NCBI GenBank assembly: GCA_032158295.1
Contig: CM063244.1
Span: forward strand, 25,890,930 to 25,954,929
Reading direction: 5' to 3'
Length of the DNA: 64,000 nucleotides
Origin: Pycnopodia helianthoides
Taxonomy: Eukaryota; Echinodermata; Asteroidea; Forcipulatida; Asteriidae
This document shows positions 14,001-22,993 of the stretch, piece after piece. The notes under the pieces were generated by a model, which saw only the letters and a program-made list of their open reading frames with translations, searched no databases and was not told the DNA's origin. Position numbers and translations under genes: made by a program. Numbering within the stretch: position 1 is the stretch's first letter; each line of letters starts with the position of its first letter.

Positions 14001-17000
14001 CCCTCCCACCATCCTCTCCCACCAATCCCCTCCAACCTCCCGTACCAACCTTCCCCTTCTAACCATCACCTCCAACCATCCCCTCCAACCACCCCCAACC
14101 ACCTAATCTTCTCCCACCATCCCCTCCCACCATCCCCTCCCACCATCCTCTCCCACCATCCCCTCCAACCACCCCCAACCACCCTAATCCTCTCCCACCA
14201 TCCCCTCCCACCATCCCCTCCCACCATCCTCTCCCACCAATCCCCTCCAACCTCCCGTACCAACCTTCCCCTTCCAACCATCACCTCCAACCATCCCCTC
14301 CAACCACCCCCAACCACCCTAATCTCTCCCGCCATCCCCTCCCACCATCCCCTCCCACCATCCTCTCCCACCATCCCCTCCAACCACCCCCAACCACCCT
14401 CATCCTCTCCCACCATCATCCCCCCTCCCCACCATCATCCACCCATTCACCCCGGTCATCCCCACATAATTTATCCCGCACAGATACTATCCAGGACTCC
14501 ACCACAAACATGACAAAGCATGCCTATGCAAACTGTGGAAGGTATATAACTTAAATAGAACTAGGTTCCCTACATCAGGCCTATAAAGTACATACCATCC
14601 ATGGCTCTAACTCAATCCTCTTGTTAACAAACGACACCGTATAAAGAGATGGTTTGTCATTTGGTTGTGGGTAGACTGTAATCATTCCAATTTCTATTTT
14701 TTTTTCCCGTAAATTTTTCATGAGGTGTTGGTGTAACATTGGTTTCCATAAGATGACATTTCTGTTCCCAATCGTTAGAGAATAAGTACTGGCTTTACAT
14801 CAATGAAATTAGTTTGTTTGACCGTCTCCAAAATTCTCCAAACTTTTGTAACTGTTGTACTGAACAGACAGATGGGGTATAGGATTTGACAACTACCGTA
14901 TTCCAGGAGATTTTTTTTTACATGTGGGTGTAATGTGGAATTGACAGAACTTGGAACTGGGTGTGATTCCTGGCTACCACAACAGTTAACAGCTGTGTGG
15001 CTTCTGACTGGCACCCCCCGAACAAACAAAGATACTGACCGCCAACATACTAGATAGCTCAGTTGGTAGAGCACTGGCACGTCATTCTGGAGGTTGTTGG
15101 TGTAAATCCCGCTCTTGTCAATTTTTTCACTGTTCAACCCCAAATTATTTTTTACAAATTTACCCGTCAGTTTTCCCTTGTAGTCTATTACCGGACAGAA
15201 TTTGAGAAGATTTTTTTCTTTCGGAACCTTGATGTACAGCCAGATACTTGTTCTCATGTCTCACAGCAGTAGGGGTAGAACTAACACCGACTCACAACTC
15301 ATGCAGTAGAAGTAGAGATGGGATCAACTTAATGGTATTGCTTACCGCAGAACTCTGTGCTTTCGTTGCCGTAACAGGGGAAAATACGGAATAACACCTT
15401 GTTCTTATATACTGCGCATATCCTAGCATCTACAATACCGGCCCGCAATGCTTGGGCCATGCATGGGCCATGTGACAATAAACATACCCTCCCCAGTTCC
15501 CCCGCTCAATGTTGTTAACCCCAGCTGGAGCACAGACCGTGCAATGAGAGCCAACATTGAACGGGGCGGGGGGGGGGGGGATGGGGGGGCCAACAAGATA
15601 TGGCCGTAATTGTAGATCGAGGCGCTTTACAGCATTATTATTTCTGTTCATCGGGCATACTTTTAGACCACTTCGCTAACTTTCTCAACTCCCTGGGGAG
15701 CAATTGCAACCCCAAGCTACTTAAGTTGGCACTAAGGGGGTTGATCAAACACATCACAGTCTCTCTGCCTTTTGCAGGTGCACATTTATACACCCGGGTT
15801 TAGAGAAGCAATTATGGTGAAGTGCCCTTGCTGTTCATCGGGCATACATTTAGACCATTCCTCTTACTTTCTCAACTCCCTGGGGAGCATACCATGTGAA
15901 ATTGTCTGGTGCTTTTTGTGTACATTGTATTTCCCTGCGTACTTCCATTGTGGTTACAGGGTACCGGACAATGATGGTTTTTAAGGCTGTGCAAGCTTGC
16001 TAATAGCTTACTAACGGCAGTAGTTTTAGTTTTAGTGCATTAGTTGGGGGTAGACCGTGGTCATGGGCTATTAAACACTTAACCATTCATTTGTAGTGAC
16101 TGATTAATTCATGGATCATTGACGTATTGAATTCCTAGGAAGTATTGATATCACTAAAATGTTGAGTTGTTAAAAACTTTTGGAGGGGACCAGTTGCTCT
16201 ATGGCTTCGATGCGTCTTTCGATAGCGCGCTCTCCATACGTCTCTAACACAGGATGTATCAACCACAGGACTAATTAAAACATCCAATATATTTGGATAT
16301 TTCAAAATGACACTTCCAGGGGTTATGAGCGAGCAAGGCATTCTAGGGGAAAAATGGCGTGGCAAGATCATACACCACTGGGAACGAGGTTGTCAGTTTG
16401 TTTACCCTAGGTCGAATGGAAGATTGCGTCACCATGTTAAGTGTCTATTGCTGTATCTCATGAATTATGAGCACCAGTTCTAATGGATTCAAAGGTCGGG
16501 CCGAGACGAACGTTTTTGCAAGTAAAATGAGATTTGATTTCTCCAAGTCTCTTCGGTTCTGAACAAAGTCCCGGAAGGCTTTATTTTGTAAATCCATGGA
16601 AGATCAAGGTATTATCAATTCTAGGAAAGTGTTGTTGTTTTCGTTTGGTTCTTTTATTATTATTACAAATTTAATTGATCATTTGCTATGTCTGACGTTG
16701 GCTAGGTCATCGCATCTTAGCCTACAGGTTACATAATGTAGCCCCAGCTTAAGCAAACAACAGGCCATTTTCCTGATTTCAGGGTTGTCTCAAAATCTCC
16801 TGAGCCTTGAAATATTCTTGAAAAAAAAAAAAAAAAGTAAAGCAGTCACCAAATGGGGAAAGGAATAGTCCACATTGTGTCCAAACCTGGGCCCAATTTC
16901 ATAGAGCTGCTTAAGCACAAAAAGTAGCTACGCACAACAGAATTGTGCTTACCAGAATAAGGTTACCAGCGAAAACTGCCCTATCATATGTACAATTTGT

Positions 17001-20000
17001 GACTGGTATCCTGCTCATTTCTGCTTCGCAAGAAAATTGTTAAGCAACGGTTTCTGATGAAATTGGGTCCTGTAGTTCTGTATTGCCGATGATGCACAGA
17101 GTCTGTAAACTTCCTGATTTTGTAAGGTCTGTGAGGTTCCAGGTCTAGAATAAGAGGGAACCAAGGCCAGCAAGCCATTTTATTTTGATTTATTACATCC
17201 ATCAAATCTCATTCCTGAGACAAGAACTCTACTGGTTGTGGTAGCTCATGTAGTGAACTAGATATTCACCTCATCGCAAATCATAACAGCATAACCATAC
17301 GTAAAAACTGCAGTAGTAATCCCCCATACCATTAGCACTGGACTTCATTTTGGGTTCTTCATTTTTTTTTCCCCATCTCACACGGGTCATTAACCGTAAC
17401 TGCCATGAATAACTAACTCTGATCTTTCCTCACTCTAACAAACTACTGCATCATATGGTAACTCAACACCTAAACTGTGGGACTCTGATTATGGTGGTAT
17501 GCCTGATCCCATGTAAAGCATAATCAGTTTACTAGTGCAGTCCTCAGTCCAACACCATTCAGTAACTCAACACCCAAACTGTTGGACTCTGATTATGGTG
17601 GTGTGCCTGACCCATGTAAAGCATAATCAGTTTACTAGTGCAGTCCTCAGTCCAACACCATACAGTAACTCAGCCCAAACTGTTGGACTCTGATTATGGC
17701 GGTATGCCTGATCCCATGTAAAGCATAATCAGTTTACCAGTGCAGTCCTCAGTCCAACACCATCAGTACTCAGTGCCCAAACTGTTGGACTCTGATTATT
17801 GCAGTGTACCTGATCCCATGTAAAGCACAATCAGTTTACTAGTGCAGCCTCAGTCCAACACCATACAGTAACTCAACACCAAACTGTTGGACTCTGATTA
17901 TGGTGGTGTGCCTGATCCCATGTAAAGCATAATCAGTTTACCAGTGCAGTCCTCAGTCCAACACCACTCAGTACTCAGTGCCCACACTGTTGGACTCTGA
18001 TTATTGCGTGTTACCTGATCCCATGTAAAGCATAATCAGTTTACCAGTGCAGTCCTCAGTCCAACACCATTCAGTAACTCACACCCAAACTGTTGGAACT
18101 CTGATTATGGGGTGTGCCTGATCCCATGTAAAGCATAATCAGTTTACTAGTGCAGCCTCAGTCCAACACCATACAGTAACTCAGTGCCCAAACTGTTGGA
18201 CTCTGATTATGGCGGTATGCCTGATCCCATGTAAAGCATAATCAGTTTACAGTGCAGTCCTCAGTCCAACACCATCAGTAGCTCAGTGCCCAAACTGTTG
18301 GACTCTGATTATTGAGTGTACCTGATCCCATGTAAAGCACAATCAGTTTACTAGTGCAGCCCTCAGTCCAACACCATACAGTAACTCAACACCCAAACTG
18401 TTGGACTCTGATTATGGTGGTGTGCCTGATCCCATGTAAAGCATAATCAGTTTACCAGTGCAGTCCTCAGTCCAACACCACTCAGTAGCTCAGTGCCCAC
18501 ACTGTTGGACTCTGATTATTGCGGTGTACCTGATCCCATGTAAAGCATAATCAGTTTACCAGTGCAGTCCTCAGTCCAACACCACTCAGTAGCTCAGTGC
18601 CCACACTGTTGGACTCTGATTATTGCGGTGTACCTGATCCCATGTAAAGCATAATCAGTTTACTATTGCAGCCCTCAGTCCAACACCACACAGTAACTCA
18701 ACACCCCAAACTGTTGGACTCTGATTATGGTGGTGTGCCTGACCCCATGTAAAGCCTAATCAGTTTACTACACTGTTGGACTCTGATTATTGCGGTGTAC
18801 CTGATCCCATGTAAAGCATAATCAGTTTACTATTGCAGCCCTCAGTCCAACACCACACAGTAACTCACACACCCCAAACTGTTGGACTCTGATTATGGTG
18901 GTGTGCCTGACCCCATGTAAAGCCTAATCAGTTTACTAGTGAAGTCCTCAGTCCAACACCATACAGTAACTCAACACCCCAAACTGTTAGACTCTGATTA
19001 TGGTGGTATGCCTGATCCCATGTCAAGCATAATTAGTTTACTGGTGCAGCCCTCAATCCAACACCATACAGTAACTCAACACCCAAACTGTTGGACTCTG
19101 ATTACGGTGGTATGCCTGATCCCATGTAAAGCACGATCAGTTTACTTGTGCAGCCCTCAGTCCAACACCATACAGTAACTCAACACCCCAAACTGTTAGA
19201 CTCTGATTATGGTGGTATGCCTGATCCCATGTCAAGCATAATTAGTTTACTGGTGCAGCCCTCAATCCAACACCATACAGTAACTCAACACCCAAACTGT
19301 TGGACTCTGATTACGGTGGTATGCCTGATCCCATGTAAAGCACGATCAGTTTACTTGTGCAGCCCTCAGTCCAACACCATACAGTAACTCAACACCCCAA
19401 ACTGTTGGACTCTGAGTATGGTGGTGTGCCTGACCCCATGTAAAGCATAATCAGTTTACTAGTGCAGCCCTCAGTCCAACACCATACAGTAACTCAGTGC
19501 CCAAACTGTTGGACTCTGATTATTGTGGTGTACCTGATCCCATGTAAAGCATAATCAGTTTACTATTGCAGCCCTCAGTCCAACACCACACAGTAACTCA
19601 ACACCCCAAACTGTTGAACTCCGAGTATGGTGGTGTGCCCGATCCCAAGTAAAGCATGATCAGTTTACTGGTGCAGCCCTCGGTCCAACATAATTAAACA
19701 AACAGTTACATTTGATGAGTTGGATGGTTAGGGTCAAGGTATACTTATGTTTTATTGGATATCTTTGAAAACTATAAACAACTCATTGAGAGATTGTATC
19801 CATGGTGTCACGCCAAACCCAACTAGATGACATTCAACTAGTTTGTCTCCTCGAAAAGATAAATTCCCTTTAGGTGCGCGGCATCTGGTTGGCTTCATCA
19901 ATTATTAGAAATACGGAACGAATATAAAGCTGATATAAGATTTAGACTCATAAATTCACAGTGATGTATGCATGGGCTGACACACCCAGAGCTGCCAACT

Positions 20001-21638
20001 CTCCCTGATCCTGCCGAAAGTTCCATGAAAAACCGGCCCAATCTTTCCATGTTCCGATGAACAAATTTGAAAAACCTCCCCGATTATGGAAAACTTGGTC
20101 CCTATTGTGTTGAATGTAAAATTCCAACTGTCTCCCTGATTGTTGTACAAACATTTTTCCCTGATTGCAAGATGCAAATGTTGGCAGCTCTGCACATCCA
20201 GAATTTATTTCATTCAACCGACCAATCAGGGCTGAGGACTCGGGTTCACCTGAGGCTGAATCCCTAAGAACATGTCCACACCGTAATCACGATAAGTCAA
20301 GTAATCAAACCAAAAAAAAAGTCAAGTACACAAGTCAAAAAGGTCAAGTGCATATTGGACGGAATTGCAGCGAAAAATATTCAGTTTTATGTTTGTATAA
20401 AAGAAGAACAAACAAAGTACCTTTTTTTCTTGAACATGCTTGTAAGGCAATTGTGCTAGCAACTGCAATGCCGTACTTGGGTTGGTGCCCCACATAGACT
20501 CCAGCCTAAACACGTCGTTGTGTGTGCAGTAATGCCATTTGAGCAACCTCTTTTTGTCCCGACATTATCAGCTTAAAGGCAGTGGATACTTTTGGTGATT
20601 ACTCAAGAAATACATGACCATAAAAAACTTACTTGGTAAGGAGCACCTGAGAGCTGCTGATTGTATAAAACATTGTGAGAAACGACTCCCTCTAAAATGA
20701 TGTAGTTTTTTAGTTTTATTCATTAAAATATTTGAATCTGAAAAATGCTTTAGGCATAAAGCCTTTTTCAGGCATCTGAAAGCACACAACTTTAATGCAA
20801 CAAGGGTGTTTTTTCTTTCATTATTTTCTTGCAACTTTGAGGACCGATTGAGCCCAAATTTTCACAGGTGTTTACATTTATGCACATGTTGGGATATACC
20901 AAGTGAGGAACCTGGTCTTTGACAATTACCAAAAGTATTTCCTGCCTTTAAAGTGAATGTCGTTGCCCATGAAAAAGAAAACCTGCAAAGTTGGCTTTTG
21001 TTACATTTTAAAGTTGCGCATTAATGATATTAAAGCTCTTTTTTAATAAAAACGTCCATGCAAATAGGTGAATGACTTGTTTAAGGGTTGGAAACATTAA
21101 CATGCAAAGAAGAATTTTTGGGTGGTTCTCATTTTATATTTCATTCGGATTAATTTGGTTTTAGGGAAGGACACCCAACTTTGCTCAAAACAATAAATGC
21201 AAAGTTGGACTTGAAAAACTAGCTTATTTTACTGTTAGATGCAAAATATTAATAGGTGATAAATTTGCATCGGGGATGAAGAATATTATTTGGTTTTTAC
21301 CAAATATAGGATTCAAACTGCCTCTAGCTGCTGGGCAATCTCGGTGGTCTCGTTGGTAAGACATCTGCTCTAGGATGGCAAAGGTCGCAGGTTCGAATCC
21401 CACCTGAGTAACATGCCTGTGGATTTTTTTTTATAGGACTCGGGGAGGGGGGGGGGGTAGTACTGAGTAAACAGTGCTTTTCATACGTGTTAGGGTAAAA
21501 TCAAAATAAGATGCAAATTCATTGTCGGATCCTTGACATGTGAAGTAAGATTTATGTTTGATAAAAAACTAATTTGTTGTTTTTCAATTTTGTGTCGTAG
21601 GTCCCACTCGTGGCAGACGACAAAGCATGGTGTACTGA
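1934..21638 (+). CDS. CDK16/17/18: PCTAIRE-type cyclin-dependent kinase (CDK16/17/18 group), 3' portion
   Basis: Serine/threonine kinase of the CDK family; PCTAIRE kinases act in the cytoplasm and at membranes with cyclin Y-type partners (family knowledge). Five exons: 1934-2054, 4049-4293, 5206-5296, 6040-6117, 21601-21638. They encode the end of the activation segment ([20 protein letters not shown]), the [10 protein letters not shown] substrate site, [29 protein letters not shown], the C-lobe helices and a terminal GRRQSMVY, close to the RRQSMLF-type end of vertebrate CDK17. The N-lobe, PCTAIRE helix and catalytic loop lie outside the window. Splice phases agree across all junctions except two single-base losses in the second exon. 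Which of the three vertebrate paralogues is closest cannot be decided from this part; an invertebrate would be expected to have one pro-orthologue. Confidence 0.93.
2430..2725 (+). repeat. Dispersed ~300-bp repeat, family L, copy 1
   Basis: Shares a long run with 6440-6745, 60330-60615 and, inverted, 28975-29290. Common landmarks are 'ctacactagtcg', 'acattttgcatcat', 'gagctgtgtac' and 'cctgaagtccagtctctgtgg'. Not coding; element class unknown. Confidence 0.7.
3520..3745 (+). repeat. tRNA-derived SINE-like element, family A, copy 1
   Basis: A conserved leader ('cttctgactggcgccccc') is followed by a tRNA-like stretch with an A-box-like 'tagctcagttggtagagc' at about 3658-3675 and a decayed B-box-like segment near 3698-3715. 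Related copies at 8790-9060 and 14950-15180 share leader and tRNA-like parts, so this is a repeat, not a tRNA gene. Confidence 0.7.
3862..3966. repeat. Palindromic MITE-like element
   Basis: Two ~45-bp arms facing each other around a short A-rich centre; both carry 'accctagcagagtctttct' and its complement. A single arm occurs at 57283-57345. This fits a foldback element without coding capacity. Confidence 0.75.
4049..4293 (+). CDS. CDK16/17/18: CDK exon: C-lobe (GVGCIFYEM to SLLSKLLQ), with two single-base losses
   Basis: The acceptor is ttgag at 4044-4048 and the donor gtgagc at 4294. The exon reads GVGCIFYEM in one frame up to about 4075, then SGRPLFPG onward in the next frame. Two bases appear to be missing: one G in the run just after the acceptor (needed to finish the tryptophan codon left by the previous exon) and one base at about 4076-4078. 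The downstream junction is in frame. Consensus error is more likely than decay, because all other exons are intact. Confidence 0.9.
4340..4560 (+). repeat. Dispersed repeat, family F, copy 1
   Basis: Nearly the same sequence occurs at 34535-34715 and, inverted, at 55920-56115. Landmarks are 'atagcgctcatatccgtcac', 'gtggagctacgttttgaagt', 'catagcaccatgtaatgg' and 'gcgcaatatgctgccaat'. Spliced-coding potential is absent; class unknown. Confidence 0.75.
4595..4860 (+). repeat. tRNA-derived SINE-like element, family B, 5'-decayed copy
   Basis: A B-box-like 'ggttcaaatcccggtcatg' at about 4638-4656 is followed by the body shared with 42000-42345 and 48255-48600 ('cttgtgtccttgagcaagat', 'taattgcttctc', 'aggagctgagaa', 'tgaccaggg'). 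The A-box end is degraded. Confidence 0.75.
5206..5296 (+). CDS. CDK16/17/18: CDK exon: end of kinase domain ([18 protein letters not shown])
   Basis: Acceptor cacag at 5201-5205, donor gtaaga at 5297. Encodes the last helix of the C-lobe: [14 protein letters not shown] corresponds to the conserved 'kR.sa.eAm.H.yF' segment of PCTAIRE kinases, and is followed by GPRITQLRD. Enters in phase 0 and leaves with one extra base. Confidence 0.92.
5356..5734. repeat. MITE-like element, family M1, full copy
   Basis: About 380 bp with terminal inverted repeats: 'aaaggcagtggatac' at the left end and its imperfect complement 'tatatcctgccttta' at the right. An internal small palindrome surrounds 'cttcaggcatgaagc'. 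A close copy is at 20573-20952, a shorter one at 46179-46521, and diverged relatives at 10903-11230, 29621-29945 and 37860-38060. I recall a similar repeat from echinoderm sequence. Confidence 0.75.
6040..6117 (+). CDS. CDK16/17/18: CDK exon: C-terminal tail ([15 protein letters not shown])
   Basis: Acceptor atcag at 6035-6039, donor gtaagt at 6118. Encodes [19 protein letters not shown] then SSAVPVQG, matching the 'SIFsLkeiqLqKDPGfR' tail of PCTAIRE kinases. It enters and leaves in phase 1. If the intron were retained the frame would stay open to 6260, adding about 47 residues; I see no reason to prefer that. Confidence 0.9.
6106..6385 (+). repeat. Degenerate ggtaccc-type minisatellite abutting the CDK splice donor
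   Basis: The motifs 'ggtaccc', 'gttgtaccc' and 'ctggtacc' recur at irregular 10-25 bp spacing, starting in the first bases of the intron (donor at 6118) and running to about 6385. No fixed period is visible. Confidence 0.6.
6440..6745 (+). repeat. Dispersed repeat, family L, copy 2
   Basis: Aligns by eye with 2430-2725 through 'gatactacactggtcg', 'gttacattttgaatcat', 'gagctctgtac' and 'aggaagtccaggctctgtgg'. Confidence 0.65.
7380..7640 (+). repeat. Dispersed repeat, family G, copy 1
   Basis: 'ccaggggttatgag' and 'gggaacgaggttg' recur at 16310-16400, and the later part ('gagcaaccttcttttgacct', 'gccgagggcgcc') recurs at about 32270-32320. It gives short ORFs by chance. Confidence 0.55.
7698..7860 (+). 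repeat. tRNA-derived SINE-like element, family D, copy 1
   Basis: A-box-like 'tagtggtctagtggtaag' and B-box-like 'ggttcggatcccacccgag' are followed by the shared tail 'cctgtggattttttttt' and 'ctcgggaaagtac'. Related copies: 21335-21500, 29425-29575 and, inverted, 47135-47262. Confidence 0.7.
8790..9060 (+). repeat. tRNA-derived SINE-like element, family A, copy 2
   Basis: Leader 'gcttctgactggcacccc' and A-box-like 'tagatagctcagttgg' are clear; part of the anticodon region is deleted and a G-run interrupts the middle. Confidence 0.65.
9535..9865 (-). repeat. Dispersed SINE-like element, family C, copy 1
   Basis: Shares 'ctactcctggggctgaaaca', 'cagtccgtaaggatgtaggc', 'gcagaatgcactaccttccc' and 'cacaagtgtcatgaccggga' with 33470-33812; the first part also recurs at 39095-39300. 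On the minus strand a tRNA-like head ('cgtgtggtctagttcac') leads, so the element points leftwards. Confidence 0.7.
10116..10131 (+). repeat. Homopolymer run of G
   Basis: An uninterrupted G run of about 16 bases. Other long G/C runs are near 3053, 11309, 13409, 15568 and 30680. Run length is unreliable in any assembly. Confidence 0.7.
11385..12050. promoter_or_regulatory. Candidate intronic regulatory region (GATA- and K50-homeodomain-like sites)
   Basis: A GC-richer block without obvious dispersed repeats, inside the long CDK intron. It contains 'ggattag' twice (about 11709 and 11934), agataa/ggataa-type cores (about 11659 and 11743) and 'gcagattaagg' near 11763. These match the textbook cores of Otx-type homeodomain and GATA factors, but short cores occur often by chance. 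Conservation would be the real test. Confidence 0.25.
12100..12400 (+). repeat. Cluster of 'tgattggt' motifs (inverted CCAAT cores)
   Basis: 'gattgg' recurs at about 12112, 12140, 12171, 12261, 12294, 12335, 12353 and 12381, usually as 'tgtgattggtca'. Spacing is irregular. It may be a degenerate minisatellite or, less likely, an NF-Y-type cluster. Confidence 0.55.
12944..13172. repeat. MITE-like element, family M5, full copy 1
   Basis: Ends in inverted repeats: 'aaccctcctactgtc' at the left, 'gacagcaagaggttt' at the right. The body ('gttgaccaaccatttgaaac', 'caggctggcatag', 'cattcaaaaccac') matches 45653-45887, and its right half is the unit of the array at 43735-44560. Confidence 0.75.
13780..14460 (+). 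repeat. C-rich minisatellite
   Basis: Repeats of a ~13-bp core 'catcccctcccac' with variants (cctctcccac, cccctccaac), organised in longer blocks that each include 'cccgtaccaaccttcccctt'. Almost no G on the plus strand. Long open frames on both strands here are a by-product of the repeat. In the CDK pre-mRNA it would be a CU-rich tract; the complementary strand is G-rich. Confidence 0.85.
14950..15180 (+). repeat. tRNA-derived SINE-like element, family A, copy 3
   Basis: Leader 'cttctgactggcaccccc', A-box-like 'agatagctcagttggtagag' and a decayed B-box-like 'ttggtgtaaatcccgctc'. The flanking 'gttcaaccccaaat' also appears after copy 2. Confidence 0.7.
15600..15892 (-). repeat. Two inverted family B SINE tails
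   Basis: Fragments at about 15600-15710 and 15829-15892 both contain 'tttctcaactccctgggg' preceded by 'ctgttcatcgggcatac', the reverse complement of the 3' part of the SINE at 48255-48600. They lack the tRNA-like head. Confidence 0.6.
16888..17072. repeat. MITE-like element, family M3, copy 1
   Basis: Left end 'gggcccaatttcatagagct' and right end 'tgatgaaattgggtcct' are inverted repeats; 'agctacgcacaacag' and 'gtgcttaccagaa' mark the body. Copies: 28507-28702, 47282-47432, 52384-52515 and a diverged one at 27280-27470. Confidence 0.75.
17451..19690 (+). repeat. Satellite array, ~104-bp monomer, about 22 copies
   Basis: Each unit contains 'gttggactctgatta', 'cctgatcccatgtaaagc', 'aatcagttta' and 'ctcagtccaacacca'. 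Two monomer types recur, one with 'tatggtggtgtgcc', the other with 'tattgcggtgtacc'. Within the array a ~168-bp segment (about 18605-18772) is repeated directly after itself with a truncated unit at the join, and a 209-bp dimer (about 18948-19156) is followed by a near-identical copy. 'gttggact' and 'agtccaac' face each other within the unit. Open frames over the dimers have no coding support. Confidence 0.93.
19979..20196. repeat. MITE-like element, family M4, unexpanded copy
   Basis: Inverted ends 'agagctgccaac' and 'gttggcagctct'. It holds only one full and one partial copy of the 22-bp 'ctccctgattgttgtacaaa' motif, which is expanded about elevenfold in the copy at 36411-36832. The shared body includes 'gttccgatgaacaaatttga'. 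Confidence 0.8.
20573..20952. repeat. MITE-like element, family M1, full copy 2
   Basis: Very similar to 5356-5734 along its full length, with inverted ends 'aaaggcagtggatac' and 'tatttcctgccttta'. Confidence 0.75.
21335..21500 (+). repeat. tRNA-derived SINE-like element, family D, copy 2
   Basis: Good A-box-like 'ggtctcgttggtaagac' and B-box-like 'ggttcgaatcccacctgag', then 'catgcctgtggattttttt' and 'aggactcgggg'. The conserved tail argues against a functional tRNA. Confidence 0.7.
21601..21638 (+). CDS. CDK16/17/18: CDK terminal coding exon ([12 protein letters not shown], stop)
   Basis: Acceptor gtcgtag at 21594-21600. Two bases complete the glycine codon begun by the tail exon; then come 11 codons and a tga at 21636-21638. 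RRQSM plus a hydrophobic and an aromatic residue is the typical end of CDK17-type kinases, so this distant small exon is credible although it lies 15.5 kb from its neighbour. Confidence 0.85.
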
Positions 21639-22350
21639 ACACGTGATGATGGGTCATCTCTCTAGCTGGAAGAAGCCTACACTTGCATCATTTATTGGAC
21701 ACGATTTACCCCCTTAACCCCGCCCCCCCTATACCTCCAAGCATCTTATATAGACCCATCCCCCTCCTTCAGGATCAACCAGTCGGCAGATTTAGCCTGC
21801 CCCTCTTCTTTTCTTTTTTTTTAAACAAAAGCAACAGAGGGTGCTTTTCTGAGCCAGCAGCTTTCAAGCAAGACGTATACTCTGCATGAGGCTCCTGGTG
21901 TACCATGCAATGCATTTTATTTGTCGGTTTGTAGAGTGATGTGAGCTTCCTTCGTCAGCTACCAAATGAAAAGGCCAAAGTTGAATGTCCCCCAAAACTC
22001 GGGGGCCCCGTATCTGGGATATTTTTTTCACGAGACTCCGCATGTGGAGTTGGGTCTTGGGACAAGAGTGGAAGTTTGCAACGTTATGCAGTGTGTTAAG
22101 GTCATGGTATTATGTAGATTAAAAAAACCAACATCTGATTACATTAGAGTGCGTGTATGGTATCCAGGCTATGGCTTTGAAACATGATATTACAGTCACT
22201 GTAGGACTAGATCAAACCAAGCTAACCTGAAGGGTATGGTCTACAGGCTAACATTATGGTTAAGCAGTTTTTGTACAGTAAGTAGCCGTCAACCGTTTAG
22301 GTCGCAAGTAAACTTTTGATTCCATGATATATTAAAAGGAAAATGGCGAA
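21639..22350 (+). other. CDK16/17/18: Probable 3' UTR of the CDK gene
   Basis: Non-coding sequence after the stop. I find no canonical aataaa close by; an attaaa variant at about 22331-22336 is the best candidate signal. The extent is uncertain. Confidence 0.35.
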
Positions 22351-22770
22351 CGCTTGTCTCATCCAAGGAGTGGACGACTCACAGCTGTTGAGGAAACTCT
22401 GTATGAAGTAACGTGTTTTTATGTTGGCAATTACAGCACGCTGTGTAAACCTTTCTTATGGTGTGGCCAATTGTCTGGTGCCCTGTATGCATTGACTGTG
22501 ATAGTTCTTATTCTTATTTCATATGGTAAGGACCGGACTATTTGATTCCTTCTTGCCTCAGTTTGGTTGCATTGGGTGGCGTTGGAGTAGAAACCAGATG
22601 GCCGCATCATCATCTGTAACTTTGTATGCTTAGTGGCGCTGATCTTGGCGGTCAATGTGAATGCTGTATTGGTTTGTCATATTGTAGACTAACTAGTACC
22701 CCTTGCATACGACATCACAAGCTCGAACAGCAATGTCAAAAATGAAAACCCAACAATGGCTGAGAAGAAG

Positions 22771-22993
22771 GCCGGAAATCCATGTGTCCGCCGTAAGTTA
22801 TGCATAATGTGCAAAAGTTTAAAAATGAAAATACATGCCAAGCAATGCATATAGTTTTTACAGATAACGCAGCATGCTGTACGGATACATGGAATTGTGT
22901 GAATTGCTTGGCGCATTCCTTAACTTTTTACGCATCGCACACATTACGCACAACACATGACGGACACATGGATTTTTCCGGCTTCATGCGTTG
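22771..22993. repeat. MITE-like palindromic element, family M7
   Basis: Arms start 'gccggaaatccatgtgtccg' and end 'cggacacatggatttttccg'; inside, 'catgccaagcaatgc' mirrors 'gaattgcttggcgcatt'. The whole 220 bp could fold into an imperfect hairpin. Confidence 0.7.

Larger units (their letters stand above)
6118..21600 (+). other. 15.5-kb last intron of the CDK gene
   Basis: The intron separates the tail exon from a 12-codon terminal exon. It holds the ggtacc array, a C-rich minisatellite at 13780-14460, a 2.2-kb satellite at 17451-19690, SINE- and MITE-like copies listed separately, and a less repetitive GC-richer stretch at 11385-12050. I found no other gene inside it. Confidence 0.75.

Noticed and set aside
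13606..14419. Long Pro/Ser/His- and Gly/Trp-rich open frames on both strands
   Set aside because: They are produced by the C-rich minisatellite, with no start context, no family match and no splice signals.
18939..19387. Two identical 79-codon open frames in the satellite
   Set aside because: They are the 209-bp dimer read twice; there is no splice or codon support, and neighbouring units break the frame.
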